Of a DNA stretch of 64,000 nt, positions 50,328 to 58,874 are shown piece by piece. Positions within the stretch are counted from its first letter, which is position 1, and each line of letters starts with the position of its first letter. Both the position numbers and the translations under genes were made by a program. The notes under the pieces are model-generated. The model was given only the letters and a program-made list of their open reading frames with translations. It had not been told where the DNA came from and searched no databases. The stretch comes from JAPLMI01 sp043798375 (GTDB taxonomy: Bacteria > Omnitrophota > Gorgyraeia > 2-01-FULL-45-10): NCBI GenBank assembly GCA_043798375.1, contig JAZDOS010000042.1:1-64000 (forward strand), given 5' to 3'.

Positions 50328-50996
50328 ATGCGTATCCTAGTCATCGAAGACGAGAAGAAGATAGCGGATTTCATCAAGCGCGGCCTGAAGGAAGAAGGTT
50401 ACGCCGTCGACGCGGCATACGACGGCGCCGAAGGGCAGTTCCTGGCGAAGACCAACAGCTATGACCTCATTCTTCTCGACCTCATGCTGCCGAAAATCGA
50501 CGGCCTTACCCTCTGCGGCAATCTGAAGAAAGAAGGGATCGCGATTCCCGTAATCATGCTGACGGCGAAAGACACCGTTGAAGACAAGGTCACCGGCCTC
50601 GACGCGGGCGCCGACGATTATATTACGAAACCCTTCGTCTTCGAAGAACTGCTTGCGAGAGTCCGCGCCGTATTAAGGAAGAAAGGTTCGAAAGAAGCGG
50701 CGAAGCTCGAGGTCGAGGACCTTAAACTTGACATCATTACCCATAAAGTTACCCGCCGGGACAAAGAGATAATTTTAACGGCCAAAGAGTACGCGCTGTT
50801 GGAATACCTTATGCGTAATGCCGGCTCCATCGTCACCAGGACGATGATATCGGAGCACGTATGGGACATAGACTTTGACACATTCACGAACGTGATAGAT
50901 GTCTATATCAATTATTTGAGAAACAAGATCGACGCGGGGCACGCGAAGAAGCTGATCCATACGGTTCGGGGGAGAGGGTACACCCTGAAAGCATAA
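50328..50996 (+). CDS. OmpR/PhoB-family response regulator
   Basis: 222 aa from ATG 50328. An upstream GTG/ATG extension would translate the stem element and is rejected. The receiver domain has the acidic pair (IEDE), phospho-acceptor Asp51 in LILLDLMLP, the Thr of MLTAKD and the Lys of TKPF. A winged-helix DNA-binding domain follows (EYALLEYLMRNAG, VIDVYINYLRNKID, RGRGYTL). The sensor kinase follows after another stem element. A PhoB-like direct repeat lies ahead of the gene at 52733, which is a candidate target. Confidence 0.93.
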   Translation: MRILVIEDEKKIADFIKRGLKEEGYAVDAAYDGAEGQFLAKTNSYDLILLDLMLPKIDGLTLCGNLKKEGIAIPVIMLTAKDTVEDKVTGLDAGADDYITKPFVFEELLARVRAVLRKKGSKEAAKLEVEDLKLDIITHKVTRRDKEIILTAKEYALLEYLMRNAGSIVTRTMISEHVWDIDFDTFTNVIDVYINYLRNKIDAGHAKKLIHTVRGRGYTLKA

Positions 50997-51008
50997 ATCC
51001 GGTTACAT

Positions 51009-51130
51009 AAAACGGTTGCGGTTGCGCGGCTCGTCACGTCAAACGTTATGCGTCTATCGTTAAAAAAGACGCAACCGATGTACGATAAACGAAACGAGCA
51101 GCGCAACCGATAGACGAATAACGCAACCCG
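51009..51130 (+). repeat. Dispersed stem element, copy 3
   Basis: Nearly identical to copy 2 through about 110 bases. It separates the response regulator from the histidine kinase and ends 16 bases before the kinase ATG. Confidence 0.85.
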
Positions 51131-51146
51131 CTAGGGAAAATAACGC

Positions 51147-52610
51147 ATGTTTTATAAGTCCATCCGCTTCAAAATAACGATCCTCTACATGGCGATTCTC
51201 GCCCTGACCATCTCATCCTTCAGCGCCGTCCTATACCATAATGTATCCCAGGGTCTGTACAACAATATGGACATCCTCTTAAAGTCAAAGGCCGGCGGTA
51301 TATCAAAGGCGATCAATACCTACTGGGAGACATCGACCCTGGAAGAGCTGGCAAGCGGTGTCCAGCCCGACGAGGTTTTAAGAAAAAGGCGCAATTTCAA
51401 CTTCACGAAAGTCGCCCAGAACTGGGTAAGGGAAGAGTCGAAGGACCCGGAACTTCTGAGCATCATAGTCACAGTTTTCGATACCGACGGCGCGACGATC
51501 GCCTCATCCAAAAATGCCCGGGGGCTTACCCAGATCCCGAGAAGAGACTTTATATCCGTTCTGCAGGGCAAGGCCAGGTTCGACACCGTAGGATCGATGA
51601 GAATATACACGACGCCCGTATTTGAGAATGAAAAGGTCGCGTATATCGTGCAGGTCGCAAGCTCCCTTCAGCCGTTACAGGCCGCGCTCAACAATATAAG
51701 AGTGGCGCTCTTCGTGTTATTCCCCATCACCGTGCTTGCGACCGGAATAATGGGCGCGCTTCTTGCCAAGGTCACTCTTCGCCCGGTCGACAGGATGATA
51801 CATACGATACATCAGATCACGGCGGAAAATATGAGGCTGAGGCTCGAGAATCCCAATACGAAAGACGAGATCCAGAAACTTGCCGCGACGTTCAACAGCA
51901 TGCTCGAGCGCCTCGAACATGCCTTCGCGTCACAGAAAAAACTTTTCGAGAACCTGTCGCATGAACTGAAGACGCCGCTGACCATATTGAAAGGTGAATT
52001 CGAAGTGGTTCTGAAGAAGACCCGCTCCCAGGCGGAGTATGAGGCGATACTGAAGAGCGCCCTTGAAGAGGTTGACAGGATGACGAGGCTTGCCGGGAAC
52101 CTGCTTGAGCTTGCAAGGCTTGAGTCGAAAGAGGTATTTCCCGAGAAGAAGAGGCTTAACCTTAATCTTATAGTGCGCGGCATAGTCAATAATATAAGGA
52201 AAGTCGCGGAATCCAAGAATATCAGCGTTTCATGCAGGGCCGAAGACGAACTGTTCGTAGAAGGGGACGAGGACAGGCTGAAGACCATGTTCCTTAATAT
52301 ACTGGACAACGCGGTCAAGTATACAAAACCCGGAGGCGGCATATCCGTGACATCGGAAAGACACGGCTCGTTTGTAAATGTAAAGATAGACGATACGGGA
52401 ATAGGCGTTTCTAAGGAGGAAATAGACCACATCTTTGACCGGTTCTACCGCACCGAGAACGCGAGGGCAAATATGGGGTTCGGCCTGGGGCTAAGCATAG
52501 CCAAATCTATAGTAGAGGCGCACAAGGGCGATATCAAGGTAGAGAGCCGGTCTTCCAAAGGCACAGCATTTACCGTTTCCCTGCCCCTCTCCGCCTACGC
52601 AATCAACTAG
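51147..52610 (+). CDS. Sensor histidine kinase with HAMP domain (CusS-like architecture)
   Basis: 487 aa. Membrane segments lie at about residues 8-28 and 186-208, with a periplasmic sensor of about 155 residues between them. HAMP, a dimerisation domain with FENLSHELKTPL (phospho-acceptor His272) and an ATPase domain with NILDNAVKYT, DDTGIG and GFGLGLS follow. It is complete and pairs with the regulator at 50328. The sensed signal is unknown. The position between mannan-use genes suggests a polysaccharide or nutrient signal, but phosphate limitation is also possible given the Pho-box-like repeat downstream. Confidence 0.94.
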   Translation: MFYKSIRFKITILYMAILALTISSFSAVLYHNVSQGLYNNMDILLKSKAGGISKAINTYWETSTLEELASGVQPDEVLRKRRNFNFTKVAQNWVREESKDPELLSIIVTVFDTDGATIASSKNARGLTQIPRRDFISVLQGKARFDTVGSMRIYTTPVFENEKVAYIVQVASSLQPLQAALNNIRVALFVLFPITVLATGIMGALLAKVTLRPVDRMIHTIHQITAENMRLRLENPNTKDEIQKLAATFNSMLERLEHAFASQKKLFENLSHELKTPLTILKGEFEVVLKKTRSQAEYEAILKSALEEVDRMTRLAGNLLELARLESKEVFPEKKRLNLNLIVRGIVNNIRKVAESKNISVSCRAEDELFVEGDEDRLKTMFLNILDNAVKYTKPGGGISVTSERHGSFVNVKIDDTGIGVSKEEIDHIFDRFYRTENARANMGFGLGLSIAKSIVEAHKGDIKVESRSSKGTAFTVSLPLSAYAIN

Positions 52611-52658
52611 TGATAGAGCAGGTGCTTCGGCGGACAAGCATTAGAATATTTTAATATT

Positions 52659-52694
52659 CTTCTAACCTTCTTTTAACCGCAGGTAATGTATAAT
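52659..52694 (+). promoter_or_regulatory. Pho-box-like direct repeats with a TATAAT element
   Basis: TTCTAACC and TTTTAACC (TAACC at 52663 and 52674) are direct repeats with an 11-base period, placed where a -35 element would be, 11 bases ahead of TATAAT at 52689-52694. The -35 hexamer itself is poor. Such repeats are the binding pattern of activated OmpR/PhoB-type regulators. The regulator at 50328 is the obvious candidate, by inference. Confidence 0.5.
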
Positions 52695-52732
52695 TAAGGT
52701 AGAGGATAAAAAATAGAAAGGGGGGCAGTTGT

Positions 52733-53323
52733 ATGAAAAAGTTAATGGTCATAGCTCTGGCGATAGCCTTTGCATTCGGCTTCTCGAGCTTAGCCCGGGC
52801 CGAAGAGAAGGTCATATTCGGTTTTGAAAAGGATACCCAGGGCTGGGAGATACCGGAATGGGCGCTTGAGCAGGAGGATCACGTAGCGAAGACGGCGGAG
52901 TCTTCCAAAGATTTCGCTAAAGAAGGCAAGGGGTCGCTTAAAGTAATGGCGGACTTCCCGGGCAAGATATGGGCGGCCGGGCTGGTGGAGGATTTTGAGT
53001 ATTTTGACTGGACGCCTTACAAGGCCATATCCGTCGATGTCTACATACCCAAAGACGCGCCGGTCGGATTAAAGGCAAAGATAGTATTGACGGTAGGCGA
53101 AGGCTGGAAGTTCATCGAAATGGCGCGCTCGATCGCGCTCGTCCCGGGAGAGTGGGTTACGATCACCGCGGATCTTATGCCCGGAAGCGAAGATTGGAAG
53201 AGGACGGTAGTTGACGATAATTTCAGGAAAGACGTCCGTAAGATAGCCGTCAGAGTCGAGTCGAACAGGAAACCGGAATATAAGGGCCCATTCTACGTCG
53301 ATAATATAAGGCTTACAAAGTAA
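52733..53323 (+). CDS. Secreted beta-sandwich carbohydrate-binding-like protein
   Basis: 196 aa, with AAAGGGGGG ahead of the ATG and a signal peptide (MVIALAIAFAFGFSSLARA). The mature part begins IFGFEKDTQGWEIP and ends YVDNIRL, the start and end pattern of galactose-binding-like sandwiches found in mannan-binding modules. It is a clear paralogue of the protein at 54497 (GFEKDxQGWEIP, LTVGEGWK, VDNF/IDDNFR, VDN). A GH113 gene lies between them. It most likely binds mannan at the cell surface or in the periplasm; family number not assigned. Confidence 0.75.
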   Translation: MKKLMVIALAIAFAFGFSSLARAEEKVIFGFEKDTQGWEIPEWALEQEDHVAKTAESSKDFAKEGKGSLKVMADFPGKIWAAGLVEDFEYFDWTPYKAISVDVYIPKDAPVGLKAKIVLTVGEGWKFIEMARSIALVPGEWVTITADLMPGSEDWKRTVVDDNFRKDVRKIAVRVESNRKPEYKGPFYVDNIRLTK

Positions 53324-53337
53324 TTTGAATAACCGTA

Positions 53338-53376
53338 TTAACCTTTAAGGTTGCCTACGGCAACCTTAAAGGTTAA
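53338..53376. repeat. Hairpin of AACCT..GGTTGCC family
   Basis: An 18-bp perfect stem (TTAACCTTTAAGGTTGCC) with a TAC loop follows the carbohydrate-binding gene and precedes the next promoter. It may limit read-through, although no T-tract follows. Confidence 0.85.
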
Positions 53377-53398
53377 TATGGGTTAGGGTAGCAGGGTC

Positions 53399-53427
53399 TT
53401 GACCATGCCCGCGAAAAGTAGTATAAT
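53399..53427 (+). promoter_or_regulatory. Promoter of the second GH113 gene
   Basis: TTGACC (53399-53404), a 17-base spacer and TATAAT (53422-53427). Transcription would start near 53434. AGAGG lies seven bases before the ATG at 53451. Confidence 0.75.
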
Positions 53428-53450
53428 ATATATTCTCATAAGAGGTTAAA

Positions 53451-54488
53451 ATGATTAAAAGACTTATATTGATAATCGTTATAATGGTTCTCTTTTGCGG
53501 GCCCGCCTTCTCTTATGAATGGCAAAAGGGTATTTGCTATACTGCCTGGGCGAAAGATAAATACTCGTCCACTGCTTCCGACGAATCCCTCCGGGCCCTC
53601 TCTGAAACCGGGGCTAATTGGGTAAGCATCCTGACCACATGGTATCAGGATACGTGTCACGATACGGATATACACCCCACCGAGAAGACCCCAAGCGACG
53701 AAAGCATCATTCACGCCATCAAAGAAGCGCATTCTCTCGGGATGAAGGTCATGATAAAGCCTCATCTCGATATCATAGACACTTCCGACGGGAGCTGGCG
53801 CGGAGATATAGGATGCAAGATAGATACCGACTGGGACGCATGGTTTGAGAGTTACAAAGATTTCATTGTCCATTATGCCGTATTGGCGGAGGAGAACAAG
53901 GCCGAGATGTTGTGCATCGGTACCGAGCTTACATCCATTTCCGCGATAAAAGAGGATAAGTGGAGAAACGTAGTAATTAAATCGGTCAGAGAGGCATATA
54001 AGGGGCCGTTGACATACGCGTCAAACTGGAATGATGAATACGGGCACATCAAATTCTGGGATGCCCTTGACTACGTAGGCATCGATGCCTATTACCCGCT
54101 TGTGGAAGACAAGGCTGTGCCGACGTTAGAAGAGATAAAGAAAGGGTGGGAGCCGTGGGTGAAAGACCTCGAGGCGTTTCAGGAGAGGGTCGATAAACCG
54201 ATAATATTCCCGGAGGTAGGATATTGCAGCGCGGACTGGACGGCGAAAACCCCATGGGAAGAGCTTACCGGACATACGAATGTGAAGCTTCAGGCGGACT
54301 GTTACGAAGCTCTTTTGCAAACTTTCTGGCAGAAGGATTGGTTTTACGGGGTCTATTGGTGGAGATGGGGGACAAATAAGGACTTCGGCGGCCCCAACAA
54401 CAGGGGTTATATTTTCCGCAATAAACCCGCCGAGAAGATCGTGGAAAAGTGGTATGAGAAGCATGTGCCGACAAAGTTGAAGTACTAA
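53451..54488 (+). CDS. Secreted GH113 beta-mannanase-like hydrolase
   Basis: 345 aa with a signal peptide (LILIIVIMVLFCGPAFS). The catalytic barrel matches the GH113 half of the gene at 48536: WQKGICYTAWA start, KVMIKPHLD, CIGTEL (acid/base Glu159), TYASNWNDEY, DYVGIDAYYPL, IFPEVGY (nucleophile Glu255) and FYGVYWWRWG. There is no accessory domain, but stand-alone binding-like proteins lie on both sides, so catalysis and binding appear divided between separate polypeptides. Confidence 0.87.
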   Translation: MIKRLILIIVIMVLFCGPAFSYEWQKGICYTAWAKDKYSSTASDESLRALSETGANWVSILTTWYQDTCHDTDIHPTEKTPSDESIIHAIKEAHSLGMKVMIKPHLDIIDTSDGSWRGDIGCKIDTDWDAWFESYKDFIVHYAVLAEENKAEMLCIGTELTSISAIKEDKWRNVVIKSVREAYKGPLTYASNWNDEYGHIKFWDALDYVGIDAYYPLVEDKAVPTLEEIKKGWEPWVKDLEAFQERVDKPIIFPEVGYCSADWTAKTPWEELTGHTNVKLQADCYEALLQTFWQKDWFYGVYWWRWGTNKDFGGPNNRGYIFRNKPAEKIVEKWYEKHVPTKLKY

Positions 54489-54496
54489 AATTTTTT

Positions 54497-55099
54497 ATGC
54501 CGAAATTAAAAATATTTTTAATTCTTTTAATAACAGTTGCCTTTTTTACCGTCCTGCCGGGATTGGCATATTCAAAAGAGATCGTTCTATACGGTTTTGA
54601 GAAAGACCCTCAAGGGTGGGAGATACCCGATTGGACGATGGGTAAAGCCGACCATGTCGGCCGCCAGATAAGCGTCTCCGAATTTAACGCGAGCGAAGGC
54701 GGATATTCGCTGGAATTCGATGTTGAATTTTCCGGCAGTCCGCGATGGGAGGGCGCATACGTCGAGCGCGTTATAGACGTTACCGACTGGAGCCCGTTCA
54801 GCTGCCTGTCCGTCGACATCTTCCTTCCGAAGAACGCGCCGCAGGGCTTGAGGGCGCGGGTTATATTGACCGTAGGCGAAGGCTGGAAATGGACTGAAGG
54901 CAACAAGGCGTTCCCGCTTACCCCGGGCGAGTGGACTGTCATAAAGCTGGACCTCACCCCGGATAGCATGTCCTGGCGGAAGTTCATAGACGACAACTTC
55001 AGGAGCGATATAAAGAAGCTGGGCATCAGGATCGAGTCTAACGGCAAGATCGCGTACAAGGGGCCGGTCTACATCGACAATGTGAAGCTGTCAGATTAA
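54497..55099 (+). CDS. Secreted beta-sandwich carbohydrate-binding-like protein, paralogue of 52733
   Basis: 200 aa starting eight bases after the GH113 stop, so very likely in the same transcript. The signal peptide is IFLILLITVAFFTVLPGLAYS. The mature part (LYGFEKDPQGWEIP ... VILTVGEGWKWTEG ... YIDNVKL) aligns along its length with the protein at 52733. No Shine-Dalgarno is visible, and close coupling to the upstream gene may drive translation. Confidence 0.77.
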   Translation: MPKLKIFLILLITVAFFTVLPGLAYSKEIVLYGFEKDPQGWEIPDWTMGKADHVGRQISVSEFNASEGGYSLEFDVEFSGSPRWEGAYVERVIDVTDWSPFSCLSVDIFLPKNAPQGLRARVILTVGEGWKWTEGNKAFPLTPGEWTVIKLDLTPDSMSWRKFIDDNFRSDIKKLGIRIESNGKIAYKGPVYIDNVKLSD

Positions 55100-55203
55100 A
55101 GTAAAAAGTAAAAAGTAAAAAGGTAAAAGTGCAAGTAAAAATTAAAAATTTTGACTTTTAAATTGTAATTTTTCCTTTTTCCTTTTTACTTTTACCTTTA
55201 ACT
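55099..55203. repeat. AT-rich long inverted repeat
   Basis: The left arm (AAGTAAAAAGTAAAAAGG) and right arm (CCTTTTTACTTTTACCTTT) can fold into an imperfect AT-rich hairpin filling the gap before the GH94 gene. Related sequence forms the start of the gene at 48536. Confidence 0.75.
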
Positions 55204-55218
55204 TGGGTAGCAAGTGTA

Positions 55219-57588
55219 ATGAAGTACGGCTATTTTGACGACAAGAACCGCGAGTTCGTAATTACACGCCCCGACACGCCTACTCCGTGGATAAATTATT
55301 TAGGGTGCGATGAATATTGCGCCCTCATATCCAATACCGCCGGCGGATACAGTTTCCACCGCGACCCCAAAGAGAGAAGAATCACAAGATACAGGTATAA
55401 TAACATTCCCGCCGACAGGCCGGGCCGTTATATATATTTGCGCGACCGGGATTCGGGCGATTACTGGCCGGCCACCTGGCAGCCGGTGTTAGAACCGAAA
55501 ACCGCAAACCGAAAACCGCAAAATTATAAATACGAATGCCGGCACGGGATGAGCTATACCAGGATCAAAAGCGGGTATAATGGCATAGCGGCAGAGACTA
55601 CTTATTTTGTGCCCCTGAAGGAAAACCTGGAATTATGGGTACTGAATATAAAAAATACCTCTAAGAGGAAGCGGAGGCTCTCCATATTTACCTACCTCGA
55701 ATTCTGCCTGTGGCATGCCGTCATGGATATGACCGACCTCCAGTATACCCTGAATATTTCAAAAGCGGTGTGCAGGAAGGATGTGATATACCACCTCACC
55801 GGTTATTTTCCTTCCGAAGGCAGGAACGATTTCGCGTTCTTTTCGTCCAGCGAAAAGGTCAGGGGTTTCGATTGCGACAGGGAAACATTTATCGGCCCCT
55901 ATAATTCGGAAGCGAACCCGCTTGTTGTATCGCTCGGAAAGTCATTCAATTCCGTAAATTCAGGCGGTAACCCGATAGCCTCGCTCTGTAATACGATCAC
56001 GCTGAAACCGTCGGAGGAGAAGACGGTCGTATTCTCACTCGGCGTCAGCGATTCGATGAAAGAGGCGGATAATCTTATATCGAAATATAAAAGCCTCAAA
56101 AACGCCAGGGATGAATTTGAGAAACTCAAAGCCTGCTGGGCGCTGTATTTCGAGAATTACATTTGCGATACGCCGGACGATAAGGTCGATCTTATGGTAA
56201 ATACGTGGAACCAGTATCAGTGCAGGACGACGTTTAACTGGTCGCGTTCGGCCTCTTACTACGAATCCGGCATCGGCAGGGGAATGGGCTTCAGGGATTC
56301 GAATCAGGACACGCTCGGCGTCGTCCATGCCATTCCTGACAGGGTCAAGGCGAGGATCAAAGAGCTTCTGGAGTGCCAGTTCGAAAACGGCTCAACCTAT
56401 CACCAATTCTTCCCGCTCACCAAAAAAGGCGAAAAGGGCGGCTACTCGGACGATCCGCTGTGGCTGGTCGTTTCGTGCTCCGGCTATATTAAAGAGACCG
56501 GGGACGCGGGATTCCTTAATGAAACGGTCCCGTTCACCGATTCCGGGAAGGCGACCGTCTATGAACACCTGAAAAGGGCCATCGATTTCGTCTCTTCCAA
56601 AGTCGGCCCGCGCGGATTTCCTTTGATAGGATTTGCCGACTGGAACGACTGCCTGAACCTCACGGGGAAGAATAACGCCGCCCAGAGCGTATGGGTGGCG
56701 CAGTTCCTGGTATGGGCCGCGAATGAATTCTCGAGGCTCGCCGGGCTTTTAGGCAGGGCCGGCGATGTCAGGGAATACACCCGCGCCGCGAACGCGATGA
56801 AGGATAGGATAAATAAAATAGCCTGGGACGGAGATTGGTATATTCGCGCTTATGACGACGATGGTAATCCTGTCGGCTCATCCAAAAACAAAGAAGGCAG
56901 GATTGATCTATTGACGCAAGTCTGGGCCGTAATCGGCGGAATCGCCGGAGATAAGAGGGCGGTTCGATGCATGGATATGGTGAAAAAATATCTCGATTCG
57001 AAACACGGTATAATGCTCATCGCCCCGCCATACACGGGCTACGATGCAAAGATCGGCGCGGTCGGGACATTCGCGCCGGGCCTGAAAGAGAACGGCGGTA
57101 TATTCTGCCACGCGAATCCCTGGGGGATGATAGCCGAGACCATGATCGGCCGCGGCAATGCCGCGTTCGATTATTATGCCAAGATCGCCCCTGCGTTCAG
57201 AAACGACATATCGGATACTCATTCGACGGAACCTTATGTTTACGCGCAGTATATAGCCGGAAGCGGCCATCCGGCATTCGGCCGCGGGAGGAATTCGTGG
57301 CTTACCGGAAGCGCCGCATGGAATTTTTACGCGGTAACAGCGTATATTCTGGGCGTGAGGCCCGATTATAAAGGCCTCATAGTCGATCCGTGCATACCGG
57401 CGAAATGGAAATCATTCAAGGTAAAGAGGGCCTTCAGGGGCGCGACATACGAGATAAAGGTCAAAAACCCGAAAGGCGCGCAGAAGGGCGTCAAATCGAT
57501 GACGGTCGATGGCGTAAAAGTGCCGGGCAAGATCATCCCGGCGCGGAAGGATAAGAATGTCCATAAAGTTGAAGTGGTGATGGGGTGA
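55219..57588 (+). CDS. GH94-family disaccharide phosphorylase (cellobiose phosphorylase-like)
   Basis: 789 aa, the usual length for GH94. The N-terminal sandwich (MKYGYFDDKNREFVITRPDTP, GGYSFHRDP) leads into the (alpha/alpha)6 barrel with GMGFRDSNQD (catalytic Asp), ENGGIFCHANPWG and YVYAQYIAG. No signal peptide, so cytoplasmic. GH94 phosphorolyses cellobiose, cellodextrins or chitobiose; the specificity cannot be set here. Beside mannan enzymes, glucomannan-derived cello-units are plausible. Two copies of a 14-base direct repeat are translated in frame at 55494-55521. Confidence 0.9.
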   Translation: MKYGYFDDKNREFVITRPDTPTPWINYLGCDEYCALISNTAGGYSFHRDPKERRITRYRYNNIPADRPGRYIYLRDRDSGDYWPATWQPVLEPKTANRKPQNYKYECRHGMSYTRIKSGYNGIAAETTYFVPLKENLELWVLNIKNTSKRKRRLSIFTYLEFCLWHAVMDMTDLQYTLNISKAVCRKDVIYHLTGYFPSEGRNDFAFFSSSEKVRGFDCDRETFIGPYNSEANPLVVSLGKSFNSVNSGGNPIASLCNTITLKPSEEKTVVFSLGVSDSMKEADNLISKYKSLKNARDEFEKLKACWALYFENYICDTPDDKVDLMVNTWNQYQCRTTFNWSRSASYYESGIGRGMGFRDSNQDTLGVVHAIPDRVKARIKELLECQFENGSTYHQFFPLTKKGEKGGYSDDPLWLVVSCSGYIKETGDAGFLNETVPFTDSGKATVYEHLKRAIDFVSSKVGPRGFPLIGFADWNDCLNLTGKNNAAQSVWVAQFLVWAANEFSRLAGLLGRAGDVREYTRAANAMKDRINKIAWDGDWYIRAYDDDGNPVGSSKNKEGRIDLLTQVWAVIGGIAGDKRAVRCMDMVKKYLDSKHGIMLIAPPYTGYDAKIGAVGTFAPGLKENGGIFCHANPWGMIAETMIGRGNAAFDYYAKIAPAFRNDISDTHSTEPYVYAQYIAGSGHPAFGRGRNSWLTGSAAWNFYAVTAYILGVRPDYKGLIVDPCIPAKWKSFKVKRAFRGATYEIKVKNPKGAQKGVKSMTVDGVKVPGKIIPARKDKNVHKVEVVMG
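55494..55521. repeat. 14-base direct repeat in frame in the GH94 gene
   Basis: ACCGAAAACCGCAA occurs twice head to tail and is translated as PKTANRKPQ between two conserved blocks (WQPV and ECRHGMSYT), where GH94 proteins usually have fewer residues. Confidence 0.75.
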
Positions 57589-57599
57589 AAGGTAAAAGG

Positions 57600-57696
57600 T
57601 TGCGTTTTACGGTTGCGGTTGCGCAACTCGTAACGTATGACGTTAAACGTAAAACGTAACGAGCAGCGCAACCGATAAACGAAAGACGAATTAATT
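57600..57696 (+). repeat. Dispersed stem element, copy 4
   Basis: TTGCGTTTTACGGTTGCGG, GCGCAACTCGTAACGT and ACGTAACGAGCAGCGCAACC form imperfect inverted arms. It is nearly identical to copy 5 at 62858, including the TTAATTA tail, and precedes the Shine-Dalgarno of the glycosyltransferase gene. Confidence 0.85.
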
Positions 57697-57716
57697 AGAA
57701 AGGAGTAGCGCTAAGA

Positions 57717-58856
57717 ATGAGTGAGTTGCCGTTTATATCAATAATCAATCCTATAAGGAACGTTGAGAGGACTATAGAGACAAACCTGCAATATTTGATC
57801 GGCATAGATTATCCGAAAGAGAGATGCGAGATAGTATTCGGCGACGGCGGCTCCACCGACAGGACCGTCGATATAATAAGGGACTGGCAGAAAAGATACG
57901 AGCTCATAAAGCTCGTAATAGTCCCGAATTCCAAGTCACCCGGCGAGGCGAGAAACGCGGCGCTCAAAATGGCCAAGGGCGATTATATCCTATTCACCGA
58001 CGGCGACTGCGCCCCGAGAAAAGACTGGGCGAAAAAACTTCTGGAACCGTTCCTGAAAGACCCGTCTATCGGCATGGTCGGCGGCGAGATACATACATTG
58101 AGGACCGACCCCGATAACGACGTCGAGTCCTATTGCGAACAGACGAAGTTCCTGACGGTGGCCGGCAGGTGCCTCGCGACGGAAGAAGGTTACTATCCCG
58201 GCATCACACAGGACCTTCCTTCGGAAGTGAACGGCAATATCCACAGCCCGTTCTTCGCGACGGCGAACGCAGCTGTCAGTAAAAAGGCGGCGGACGCCAT
58301 AGGGCGGGAATTCTGGCACGAGATAACGAGCGAGGACGTCGACTTTAGTTTGAGGATCCTGAAGAAAGGTTTCAGGCTTTATTACAAACCATCCGCCATA
58401 GTCGACCATATGCACAGGGTGACGCTTCAAGCGTACTGCAAACAGCTGTACGGATACGGGTTCGGCCATCCGCTCGCGGTCCTGAAACACGCCAAAAAAG
58501 TCATCGAGATACAGTTCCAGTGGACGCCGCGCTACATAACGTTCGTAATGCCCTCATCCGTTAGGGGTATTATCTACTTGGGCGATTATCATTTTATGCA
58601 TTTATTTGGGATGGCTTTTGTGGTAAACTTATTACAGACATTATTCACGCAGAACCTGACAATCTGGCTTTGGATATGGCTTGCGCTTACCATGTTCTTC
58701 AAATATAGGTATTTCAGGCCGATGTTGAAACTTACGCCCCGCGGCAAGTTTTTGAAATGGTGCTGGATCAGATATGTCTCGAACTGGGCGCTTATGAAGG
58801 GCGGATTCAAAGGCGGCAGGACATTCGGAGTGATTTATCTCGAGTCAAGCTGGTAG
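57717..58856 (+). CDS. GT2-family membrane glycosyltransferase
   Basis: 379 aa with AGGAG upstream. The GT-A fold opens SIINPIRNVERTIETNL, with FGDGGSTDRT, then the metal-binding FTDGDCAP (DxD) and SEDVDFSLRI. Two membrane segments close the protein (FVVNLLQTLFTQ, LWIWLALTMFF). It is a typical processive or lipid-linked sugar transferase, probably for an envelope polysaccharide. Its link to mannan use is positional only. The ROK regulator starts 18 bases after its stop. Confidence 0.88.
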   Translation: MSELPFISIINPIRNVERTIETNLQYLIGIDYPKERCEIVFGDGGSTDRTVDIIRDWQKRYELIKLVIVPNSKSPGEARNAALKMAKGDYILFTDGDCAPRKDWAKKLLEPFLKDPSIGMVGGEIHTLRTDPDNDVESYCEQTKFLTVAGRCLATEEGYYPGITQDLPSEVNGNIHSPFFATANAAVSKKAADAIGREFWHEITSEDVDFSLRILKKGFRLYYKPSAIVDHMHRVTLQAYCKQLYGYGFGHPLAVLKHAKKVIEIQFQWTPRYITFVMPSSVRGIIYLGDYHFMHLFGMAFVVNLLQTLFTQNLTIWLWIWLALTMFFKYRYFRPMLKLTPRGKFLKWCWIRYVSNWALMKGGFKGGRTFGVIYLESSW

Positions 58857-58874
58857 ATTTAAACGAGGTGAGAA

